DNA from: Actinomyces sp. oral taxon 170 str. F0386
GTDB taxonomy: Bacteria > Actinomycetota > Actinomycetes > Actinomycetales > Actinomycetaceae
Length of the DNA stretch: 64,000 nt
Assembly: GCF_000195595.1 (NCBI RefSeq)
Contig: NZ_GL882544.1
Span: 124,001-188,000 of the forward strand
Direction of reading: 5' to 3'
A program made the position numbers and the translations under genes. Below are positions 42,839-50,567 of this stretch, one piece after another. How positions within the stretch are numbered: position 1 is the first letter of the stretch; every line of letters starts with the position of its first letter. The notes under the pieces are model-generated. The model was not told the DNA's origin, searched no databases, and saw nothing but the letters and a program-made list of their open reading frames with translations.

Positions 42839-44935
42839 TTAGTCTGCGGCTCGCATGGCGCGCAGCTCCTTCTTGAGATCCTGGATCTCGTCGCGCAGCC
42901 GGGCGGCGAGCTCAAAGTGGAGGTCCTCGGCAGCGGCGTGCATCTGCTGAGTGAGCTCGTTGATGAGCTCAACGAGGTCTCCCTGCGCCGCCCCGGCGAG
43001 CTTCTCGCGCACCGTGGCCTCTGCCGCGTGCTTGCGCCGGGCTCGCACCGAGGAGTCCTCGTGCCCCCGGTAGCCGCCAGCCAGAAGGTCGGCGGTATCG
43101 ACGTCCTCACGGGCGAGCATGTCGGTGACGTCGGCGATCTTCTTGCGCAGTGGCTGCGGGTCGATACCGTGCTCGGTGTTGTACGTCAGCTGCTTGGTGC
43201 GGCGCCGTTCGGTCTCCTCAATGGCCTCGGCCATGGCAGGGGTGATGGTGTCGGCGTACATGTGGACCTCACCGGAGACGTTGCGGGCAGCGCGCCCGAT
43301 GGTCTGGATGAGGGAGCGGGTTGAACGCAGGAAGCCCTCCTTGTCCGCATCCAGGATGGATACCAGCGAGACCTCCGGGAGGTCCAGACCTTCACGCAGC
43401 AGGTTGATGCCGACGAGCACATCGAAGCGGCCCATCCGCAGCTCGCGCAGGAGCTCGACGCGTCGCAGGGTGTCGACGTCGGAGTGCAGGTACTCCACGC
43501 GCACGCCCCTCTCGGCGAGATAAGTGGTCAGGTCCTCGGCCATGCGCTTGGTCAAGGTGGTCACGAGGATCCGTTCCTCGCGCTCGACACGGGTGCGCAC
43601 CTCCTCGAGCAGGTCATCGATCTGGCCCTCGGTGGGCTTGACGACGACCTTGGGGTCCACCAGCCCGGTGGGCCGGATGATCTGCTCGACGACGCCATCG
43701 GAGCGTTGGGTCTCATAGTCTCCAGGGGTGGCCGACAGGTAGACGGTCTGGCCGACGCGGTCCTCAAACTCGGCGAAGGTGAGGGGCCGGTTGTCCAGCG
43801 CGGAGGGCAGGCGGAACCCGTGGTCAACGAGAGTGCGCTTGCGGGAGGCGTCCCCCTCGTGCATGGCCCCGATCTGGGGGACGGTCACGTGGGACTCGTC
43901 GATGACCAGGAGAAAGTCCTCGGGGAAGTAGTCCAGGAGGGTGTTGGGCGGGGTGCCGGTCTCGCGCCCGTCGATATGCAGGGAGTAGTTCTCAATCCCC
44001 GAGCACATGCCGATCTGCTGCAGCATCTCCAGGTCGTACGTGGTGCGCATGCGCAGGCGCTGAGCCTCCAGGAGCCTGCCGTCGTGCTCGAGCTGAGCCA
44101 GACGCTCGGCAAGCTCGGTCTCAATGCCCTCGATAGCCTTCTGCATACGCTCGGGACCGGCCACGTAGTGGGAGGCGGGGAAGACGAACACCTGCTCAGC
44201 GGTGTCGATGACGTCGCCGGTCACGGGGTGCAGCGTGGCCAGGGCCTCGATCTCGTCACCGAAGAACTCGATGCGGATGGCGAGCTCCTCGTACATTGGG
44301 ATGATCTCCACAGTGTCCCCGCGCACGCGGAAGGTTCCGCGGGTGAAGTCGATATCGTTGCGGATGTACTGCATCGTCACGAAGCGCCGCAGGAGCTCGT
44401 CACGGTCGATCTGCTGGCCCACCTCCAGGGGCGTCATCCGGTCCACGTACTCCTGGGGAGTCCCCAGTCCGTAGATGCAGGACACGGAGGACACGACGAC
44501 GACGTCGCGGCGGGTGAGCAGGGAGTTGGTGGCACTGTGGCGCAGGCGCTCGACCTCGTCGTTGATGGAGGAGTCCTTCTCGATGAAGGTATCCGTCTGA
44601 GGAACGTATGCCTCGGGCTGGTAGTAGTCGTAGTAGGAGACGAAGTACTCCACCGCGTTGTTCGGGAGCAGCTCGCGGAACTCGGCGGCCATCTGGGCGG
44701 CCAGGGTCTTGTTCGGCTCCAGGATGAGGGTGGGGCGCTGGACCTGCTCGACGAGCCAGGCGGTCGTCGCGGACTTTCCGGTACCGGTGGCGCCCAGCAG
44801 GACGATGTCCTTCTCCCCAGCCCGGAGGCGCTCGGTCAGCTCGGCGATCGCCGTGGGCTGGTCCCCGCTGGGTGAGTAGGGACTGATGACCTCGAAGGGT
44901 TTGGCTGCGCGTTGGAGCTCGGTAACGGGACGCAT
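42839..44935 (-). CDS. uvrB: UvrABC excinuclease subunit B
   Basis: A 698-residue helicase-like damage verifier. It shows Walker [14 protein letters not shown], the beta-hairpin region [28 protein letters not shown] (motif II), [34 protein letters not shown] and QTIGRAARN (motif VI), and a UVR motif at the C-terminus ([22 protein letters not shown]). It starts at the ATG 44935. The next upstream gene is the lipoprotein over 350 bases away, so it likely has its own promoter. Confidence 0.98.
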   Translation of the reverse strand: MRPVTELQRAAKPFEVISPYSPSGDQPTAIAELTERLRAGEKDIVLLGATGTGKSATTAWLVEQVQRPTLILEPNKTLAAQMAAEFRELLPNNAVEYFVSYYDYYQPEAYVPQTDTFIEKDSSINDEVERLRHSATNSLLTRRDVVVVSSVSCIYGLGTPQEYVDRMTPLEVGQQIDRDELLRRFVTMQYIRNDIDFTRGTFRVRGDTVEIIPMYEELAIRIEFFGDEIEALATLHPVTGDVIDTAEQVFVFPASHYVAGPERMQKAIEGIETELAERLAQLEHDGRLLEAQRLRMRTTYDLEMLQQIGMCSGIENYSLHIDGRETGTPPNTLLDYFPEDFLLVIDESHVTVPQIGAMHEGDASRKRTLVDHGFRLPSALDNRPLTFAEFEDRVGQTVYLSATPGDYETQRSDGVVEQIIRPTGLVDPKVVVKPTEGQIDDLLEEVRTRVEREERILVTTLTKRMAEDLTTYLAERGVRVEYLHSDVDTLRRVELLRELRMGRFDVLVGINLLREGLDLPEVSLVSILDADKEGFLRSTRSLIQTIGRAARNVSGEVHMYADTITPAMAEAIEETERRRTKQLTYNTEHGIDPQPLRKKIADVTDMLAREDVDTADLLAGGYRGHEDSSVRARRKHAAEATVREKLAGAAQGDLVELINELTQQMHAAAEDLHFELAARLRDEIQDLKKELRAMRAAD

Positions 44936-45293
44936 GCCCTCAGGCTACGCGGTCCCTCCGACACCATTGACACCTCTGATCGCGCGGTCGGCTCGTTCAT
45001 CATCCTGCGATCCGGCTGTCACCACACAGATACGTCTTTGTATCCAGGAAGGAACCTTCCAATCGAGTTCGCCTATTACGGTGGTCCCCGCAGGACGCCG
45101 GGTCGTCCCGTTCCACGTTCATGTGGATACTCATTAGGCCCGCCTCTGCGCCCCGTCTTCATCCCCTGAGTCCAAGGATCTTTCATGGCTTTCATCGTCG
45201 CCTTCTCCGCCACCGTCGTCGGTGCCTTCGGGCCAGCCCGCGCAGCCTCCCGGCGCAGCCGTTGACTCGGCTGACCACACCTACCGGTTCTAT
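44936..45293. other. 358-base stretch without a recognisable gene
   Basis: It lies between the uvrB start and the end of the lipoprotein gene, both minus strand. A 26-codon ORF (45185-45265, plus strand; starts MAFIVAFSATVV and ends in Arg/Ser) has no clear ribosome site and is not called. No strong hairpin, tRNA or SOS box was seen. The uvrB promoter should be here but no convincing -35/-10 pair was found. Confidence 0.5.
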
Positions 45294-46010
45294 CTATCTC
45301 TCGGTTCCGCCCCACTCCACGGCGGTGAATCCGGTCCGTGCAGGCGCAGGAACCAGATTCTGTTCCGGGACCGCCTCCTGAGGCACGTCACCGATGATGA
45401 CGTAGACCCGGATGAAGGTGTCCGGGATAGCATCAGCGCCGGAGGAGACGTCTGTGAAGCGGTAGACGGCTTTGCGAACGTACTCATCAGTGGCGAAGGT
45501 GACCAGGGCTCTGCCCCGCTCGGCAATTCGCGGCCCCCAGAAGGTGATGAACTCGGCCGTCTCGTGCTCACTCAGTCCCAGGATGGACAGCTTCTCTTCC
45601 AGAAAGCCGGTGGCTGTGTCTGCCTCAACGACGAACCCATCGTTCTGAGTTCCGCCGATGGGCCCCTCCCCCTCCCAGAACAGTGACGGGTAGTGTCGCC
45701 CTGCGACATCGGTGAGATCCCCGTCGGGAGATGCCGTCATGTGCCATGTGACGGCACCATCCGCTTGCGTCTGTGGCGTCGGATAGGTGTAGGTCAGTGT
45801 CCCGTCATAGTCCAGGGACACCGAGAGTTCCGTTGTCTTCGTGGGGTAGAGGTACAGAACTGGTTTCTTAGACAGCGACTCGTTGGGCTCTTCACTCGGT
45901 TCCGAGCTCGACTTCTGAGTGCTACAACCCGTGAGCACTCCAAGTCCCGTGAGGCCCCCGAGCATGACGAGGTTCCGACGAGTGGGGACGGCCATTGGCG
46001 GTCGCGGCAT
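45294..46010 (-). CDS. Tat-type lipoprotein, conserved KPVLYLYP domain
   Basis: A 238-residue exported protein. The N-terminus carries a twin-arginine-like TRRNLVML, a hydrophobic core and the lipobox LTGC, then a Ser/Glu-rich spacer of about 20 residues. The mature domain starts KPVLYLYPTKTTELSVSLDYDG and ends TGFTAVEWGG. It matches a family of unknown function seen as lipoproteins or domains in Gram-positive bacteria. Arg-Arg before the core suggests folded export. The ATG at 46010 gives a normal signal peptide. No partner gene is evident; coaE lies upstream by 118 bases. Confidence 0.8.
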   Translation of the reverse strand: MPRPPMAVPTRRNLVMLGGLTGLGVLTGCSTQKSSSEPSEEPNESLSKKPVLYLYPTKTTELSVSLDYDGTLTYTYPTPQTQADGAVTWHMTASPDGDLTDVAGRHYPSLFWEGEGPIGGTQNDGFVVEADTATGFLEEKLSILGLSEHETAEFITFWGPRIAERGRALVTFATDEYVRKAVYRFTDVSSGADAIPDTFIRVYVIIGDVPQEAVPEQNLVPAPARTGFTAVEWGGTER

Positions 46011-46128
46011 GACGACTCCTCTTCGTAGGGCTGACACGTCTGACCCGACGGCGGTTGGAGCTCCGCCGCGCCCTGTCTCACTCTAGGAGCCTGCTCGATG
46101 GTCGCCGATGGGGACACCTCCCCCGTGG

Positions 46129-46779
46129 TCAGGAGATGGTTTCCGACTCCTTGATCCGGGTGCTCCAGAGCCTGTCGACATCAGCACTCAGCTGATCGAT
46201 CGATCCTGAATTGGACAGGACGATGTCGGCGACGGCTCGGCGCTCCTCATCGGTCGCCTGAGAGGAGATACGGGCCAGTGCCTCATCGCGCTTCATACCT
46301 CGCCTGGCGAGTCGTTCCAGACGCAGCTCGAGGTTGGTCTCCACGACGACGACAAGGTCGAACAGGTCTTGCATCTGGCCCTCGGCAAGCAGTGGAACGT
46401 CGTAGACCGCTACCTGCCCGGCCGGAACCGTCTCCATCCGTGCCCAGGCCTCAGCAGCGATGAGAGGCAGAAGAATCTCCTCCAGGCGCGCACGACGCAG
46501 CTCGTTGGAGAAGACCATGTGCCCGAGGGCGCTGCGGTCGAGAGAGCCGTCGGAGGCGAGGATCTCCTCCCCGAACTCCGCCACCACAGCAGCGAGACCG
46601 TCACTGCCCGGACTGACGACGTCGCGAGAGATTTCGTCAGCGCTCGTCACGACCGCGCCGTGAGCCTCCAGCAGCGCGGCGACGGTCGACTTACCAGCAC
46701 CAATGCCACCGGTGAGTCCCACGCGCAGAGCGCGATCCGTGGGACGGCGAACGGTCCGGGCTGCAGGTGTGTGGCGCAT
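46129..46779 (-). CDS. coaE: Dephospho-CoA kinase
   Basis: A 216-residue P-loop kinase catalysing the last step of coenzyme A synthesis. Walker A is GLTGGIGAGKSTVAALL. ADEISRDVV, the lid region RLARRGMKRDEALARISSQ and the closing VLSNSGSIDQL are typical. The N-terminal 17 residues before the fold are longer than usual. In actinobacteria coaE usually follows rpsA and precedes uvrB, as here, apart from an inserted hypothetical protein and a lipoprotein. Confidence 0.95.
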   Translation of the reverse strand: MRHTPAARTVRRPTDRALRVGLTGGIGAGKSTVAALLEAHGAVVTSADEISRDVVSPGSDGLAAVVAEFGEEILASDGSLDRSALGHMVFSNELRRARLEEILLPLIAAEAWARMETVPAGQVAVYDVPLLAEGQMQDLFDLVVVVETNLELRLERLARRGMKRDEALARISSQATDEERRAVADIVLSNSGSIDQLSADVDRLWSTRIKESETIS

Positions 46780-46862
46780 GCCCCCATCATGCCGTGCCCT
46801 GCCTGACCGAAGCCAGTGCGTTCCTCCCGGGGAGCAGCAACAGAAGTGGCCCCTCAGCCGGG

Positions 46863-48602
46863 TTATGGGACGTCCCCCTCACCGGCCTTCGCCGCTGCGG
46901 TTGAGCCCGGCCGCCTTCTTCCCCCTCGTCCTCGGCCATAGGGGGCGATGCGTTCCTCAACCCGCGCCAGAGCCTCAGCCGCCCGACGCGGAGGACGCAC
47001 GCAGCGCGACACCTGGGTCGACGCTCGCGAGATGACCTCTCGGACGATCGGTGCTCGTGAGCTGTCATCCTCCACGCCCTCCACGAGCACCTCTGCCAGA
47101 GCGGAAAGCACCTGAACCGCGATAAGGGGGTCGCCGACGGCGTCGGCAAGTATCCCGCACCGCTCCCCCGGCCGGTTCATGGGCCAGCTCGCCATCGCGT
47201 CCAGGCACTGCTGCCATGCCTGGCGGCTAGCGGCATTGTCACCACGCGCCTGGGCGGCGTGCGACGCCAGCGCCAGCGCCGCGCAGGCAGTCTCCGTCCA
47301 TCCCTGGCTCAGACTCAGCTCCGCCGTATCGAGGTGCTCCTTCTCCGCTCGCTCATTGGCACCCAGTGCGGCCAGCAGCCGCCCGAAGGCCAGACGAAGG
47401 TCAACGACCAGCTCCAAGGCCGAGTCGTCGACGACCTCGGACAGCGAGGCACTCACGGCCTCCGCCGTCGACATGGCGCGCTGACGCACCGAGTCCATCC
47501 CGTAACCGCGCGACAGGGTGAGCAGCTCACGCACCTCTTTGAGCAGAGCCCCTTGGTTGCGCAGCCGTGACCGGTCCGCCGGCACTGCGCTTGTCACTGT
47601 TCCGTAAGAGCGACTGGCCAACCCAGCGGCCTCCGCCGCCATCCTCATCTCGATCCGGTATGAGACGCCGTTGTTGCCGTTGCGGGCATCGAAGCGAACA
47701 GCGATGCCACGCGCGAAACTGGTCATCATGTCGTAGGCGTGCGCTACCGTGTCCCAGGCAGTCAGCTCCAAATTCCCCCATGGAGTCTTCCAGCTCAATG
47801 AGGCGCCCAGAGCACGGTTGCCGTAGTCGGACCTGTTCGCCTCCCTCACGACGAGCGCCAGCCCGACGGCCGTGTTCATCAACCGCCAGGCCGAGGCCTC
47901 GGACACGCCCTTCACACGGGTGTGACGCATCAGCGCGATGGCACGCTGCCACTGTGAGGACAGACCGAGGTACTCAAGCCTGTCACCGAAGGACTGAAGC
48001 GCGACAACGTCGGGAAGCTGGATCTGGCTGAGGGACGCGAAGGCGTCCTCGGCCTCAACAAGCCGCTTGTGCGCCAGATAGGGAATCAGCACAGCACCCA
48101 GCCCTTGCGCCGTCTCCACAGGATCGGCCTCGGCACGGTTCGGCGCTGCCGTCGTCGTGCTGATGACGCCGGAGTAGTCGTCATGCATGCGGGCGGTCGC
48201 CAGTACCGCACCAGTATCGGTCGTCTCGCCGAAGGAGAACAGTCTCGCCTCGCGAAGCTGTTCGAGAGCCTCATCCCTGAGCCCGAGAACGGCGGAGAGC
48301 TCCACCCGTGCATAGCGCAGTGGAAGCGTCGAGTACCCGTGGGCGGACCTGATGTCCTGACAGAAGGAGATCGCCTGGTCAAGACTCTCCTTGCTCGTGT
48401 CCGGATCCTGGCCGAGCTGTACCAGCCACGCCCGGTCGACGGTGGACAGCACCTGCGCCATACGCTCGGGCGACTCCTGCGGATCCGGCTTCTCAGAACC
48501 GTCAGCCGTGATCGTCTTCCATAGGGCCGCCGCACTGGCACGACTGGGGCAGACGGGGTCGACATCCTCCAGAGCACGGGCTATGTCGTCCCAATAGCGC
48601 AT
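46863..48602 (-). CDS. Uncharacterised helical-repeat protein (TPR-like)
   Basis: A 579-residue soluble protein not recognised with confidence. It is almost entirely predicted helix, with repeated Ala/Leu-rich helix pairs (for example RYARVELSAVLGLRDEALEQLREA, HKRLVEAEDAFASLSQIQL, TACAALALASHAAQA) that resemble TPR-type superhelices. No catalytic motif, signal peptide or membrane segment was seen. It ends in a basic Arg/Gly tail. An ATG at 48602 follows GGAG; a longer start at 48653 is possible. It is between rpsA and coaE, where actinobacteria usually have no gene of this size. Confidence 0.7.
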   Translation of the reverse strand: MRYWDDIARALEDVDPVCPSRASAAALWKTITADGSEKPDPQESPERMAQVLSTVDRAWLVQLGQDPDTSKESLDQAISFCQDIRSAHGYSTLPLRYARVELSAVLGLRDEALEQLREARLFSFGETTDTGAVLATARMHDDYSGVISTTTAAPNRAEADPVETAQGLGAVLIPYLAHKRLVEAEDAFASLSQIQLPDVVALQSFGDRLEYLGLSSQWQRAIALMRHTRVKGVSEASAWRLMNTAVGLALVVREANRSDYGNRALGASLSWKTPWGNLELTAWDTVAHAYDMMTSFARGIAVRFDARNGNNGVSYRIEMRMAAEAAGLASRSYGTVTSAVPADRSRLRNQGALLKEVRELLTLSRGYGMDSVRQRAMSTAEAVSASLSEVVDDSALELVVDLRLAFGRLLAALGANERAEKEHLDTAELSLSQGWTETACAALALASHAAQARGDNAASRQAWQQCLDAMASWPMNRPGERCGILADAVGDPLIAVQVLSALAEVLVEGVEDDSSRAPIVREVISRASTQVSRCVRPPRRAAEALARVEERIAPYGRGRGGRRRPGSTAAAKAGEGDVP

Positions 48603-48715
48603 CAAGTCTCCATCGGTCGTCGCGTACGAATCGTCCTGCTGGGCAGGGAGCACCTGCTTCGGCTACAGCCTCGCACGCCGGCACCATCCGGGCGATGGGG
48701 AGAAGGCACCAGCAC

Positions 48716-48754
48716 CTGAGGGTCTCTGCCTACGGTTCAGGCAGAGACCCTCAG
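48716..48754. terminator. Perfect 16-bp stem-loop downstream of rpsA
   Basis: Arms at 48716-48731 and 48739-48754 are exact inverted repeats around a seven-base loop. The element lies 48 bases after the rpsA stop and before the helical-repeat gene. No T-run follows, but the long perfect stem makes it a probable rpsA terminator or 3' stabiliser. Confidence 0.7.
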
Positions 48755-48802
48755 AGGATGTCAGCGATCAGTCCTGATCAGTGACGAGATGCAGTTGCCT
48801 GC

Positions 48803-50257
48803 TCAGTTGCCGGTGAGCTTCTCGCGCAGGGCGGCCAGCGCCTCGTCGGAGGCCAGTGTGCCGGAGGCCTCGGAGGCAGCCGAGGAGTAGGAGGTGTTAC
48901 CCGCGGGGGCAGCCGGCGCGCCAGACTCCTGCTCCTCCTCCATGGCCTTAGCGACCTGAGCCTTGTGGGCCTCCCAACGGGCGTGAGCCGCCGCGTACTC
49001 GGCCTCCCACGCCTCGCGCTGGGCGTCGTATCCCTCGAGCCACTCGTTGGTCTCCGGGTCGAAGCCCTCGGGGTACTTGTAGTTGCCCTGCTCGTCGTAC
49101 TCGGCCGCCATGCCGTAAAGGCTGGGGTCGAAGTCCTCGGAGGCGGGGTCGACGCCCTCGTTGGCCTGCTTCAGCGACAGAGAGATGCGACGACGCTCCA
49201 GGTCGATATCGATGACCTTGACGAAGACCTCGTCACCGACCTTGGCCACCTGCTCAGGCACCTCGACGTGGCGCTGAGCCAGCTCGGAGATGTGGACCAG
49301 GCCCTCGATACCGTCCTCGACGCGGACGAAGGCACCGAAGGGAACCAGCTTGGTGACCTTGCCGGGAACGACCTGGCCGATGGCGTGAGTACGGGCGAAG
49401 GCCTGCCACGGGTCCTCCTGGGTCGCCTTGAGCGACAGGGACACGCGCTCGCGGTCGAAGTCGACGTCCAGGACCTCGACCGTGACCTCGTTGCCGACCT
49501 CGACGACCTCGGAGGGGTGGTCGATGTGCTTCCAGGACAGCTCGGAGACGTGGACCAGACCATCGACGCCGCCCAGGTCCACGAAGGCACCGAAGTTGAC
49601 GATCGATGACACGACGCCGGAGCGGACCTGTCCCTTCTGGAGGGTCTGGAGGAAGTTGGTGCGAACCTCGGACTGGGTCTGCTCGAGCCAGGCGCGGCGG
49701 GAGAGGACCACGTTGTTGCGGTTCTTGTCCAGCTCGATGATCTTCGCCTCGAGCTCGCGGCCCACGTAGGGCTGGAGGTCACGCACACGGCGCATCTCCA
49801 CCAGGGAGGCGGGGAGGAAGCCGCGCAGACCGATGTCCAGAATGAGGCCACCCTTGACAACCTCGATGACGGACCCCGTGACGACGCCGTCCTCCTCCTT
49901 GATGCGCTCGATCGTGCCCCAGGCACGCTCGTACTGCGCACGCTTCTTGCTCAGGAGCAGACGGCCCTCCTTGTCCTCCTTCTGCAGGACAAGGGCCTCG
50001 ATCTCATCGCCGACGGAGACGATCTCGTCAGGGTCGACGTCGTGCTTGATGGACAGCTCGCGAGCGAGGATGACGCCTTCGGTCTTGTAGCCGATGTCGA
50101 GGAGGACCTCATCGCGGTCGACCTTGACAACAGTGCCCTCGACGATGTCGCCGTCATCGAAGTACTTGATGGTCTCGTCAACGGCGGCGAGGATCTCCTC
50201 GGTCGAGCCGATGTCGTTGACGGCGACCGGGGCGGGGCTGGGCGTAGTGGTTGTCAT
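48803..50257 (-). CDS. rpsA: 30S ribosomal protein S1
   Basis: A 484-residue protein with four S1 domains, the usual number in actinobacteria (E. coli has six). Their starts are GDIVEGTVVKVDRDEV, GVVTGSVIEVVKGG, GQVRSGVVSSIVNFGAFVD and GQVVPGKVTKLVPFGAFVR. The domains bind mRNA and help initiation. An acidic Tyr-rich region and a tail of about 60 residues follow. The ATG at 50257 gives the family start. The following 310 bases upstream form a long leader. Confidence 0.97.
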   Translation of the reverse strand: MTTTTPSPAPVAVNDIGSTEEILAAVDETIKYFDDGDIVEGTVVKVDRDEVLLDIGYKTEGVILARELSIKHDVDPDEIVSVGDEIEALVLQKEDKEGRLLLSKKRAQYERAWGTIERIKEEDGVVTGSVIEVVKGGLILDIGLRGFLPASLVEMRRVRDLQPYVGRELEAKIIELDKNRNNVVLSRRAWLEQTQSEVRTNFLQTLQKGQVRSGVVSSIVNFGAFVDLGGVDGLVHVSELSWKHIDHPSEVVEVGNEVTVEVLDVDFDRERVSLSLKATQEDPWQAFARTHAIGQVVPGKVTKLVPFGAFVRVEDGIEGLVHISELAQRHVEVPEQVAKVGDEVFVKVIDIDLERRRISLSLKQANEGVDPASEDFDPSLYGMAAEYDEQGNYKYPEGFDPETNEWLEGYDAQREAWEAEYAAAHARWEAHKAQVAKAMEEEQESGAPAAPAGNTSYSSAASEASGTLASDEALAALREKLTGN

Positions 50258-50567
50258 TGAGTGGATGCTCCGAATGCGGATAGTTGGATCGGGTTGATAG
50301 AGACTGCGTGCTCCCCAGCGATGCAAACCGGCCCGGACCAATTCATCACCCTGGTTGGATTACTCTCATAGGAGACGCCCAGGAGCGCACGAGTGAACCT
50401 TAGCAGCACGTGACGAATCCGTAACTAGAGGATCCTCAAGCATTCTCCCGTACACGCGTGCAATCGCTCACGTCATCTGACAACTAGGTGTCAAAAGGAT
50501 GACGCAGCGATCTCATTCACATATCAACGGCTTTCTCAGGCACTGATCGACGGCTTCTGGAGCAGAT
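50258..50567. other. 310-base leader between polA and rpsA
   Basis: No coding potential was recognised here between the polA stop and the rpsA start. It holds a TGACA-N6-TGTCA palindrome at 50478-50493. On the rpsA strand this includes TTGACA, but no fitting -10 element lies 16-18 bases downstream. A weaker pair TTACGG/TAAGGT (near 50400-50425 on the minus strand) is possible. Long S1 leaders can mediate autoregulation, but no structure was confirmed. Confidence 0.4.

Noticed and set aside
43484-44875. Plus-strand open frame of 463 codons opposite uvrB
   Set aside because: Shadow frame; uvrB motifs are intact on the minus strand.
45185-45265. 26-codon ORF starting MAFIVAFSATVV
   Set aside because: No ribosome site, no context and too short to support from sequence alone.
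50478-50493. TGACA-N6-TGTCA upstream of rpsA as a firm operator
   Set aside because: Short arms and only one copy; may be chance overlap with a TTGACA word that has no matching -10.
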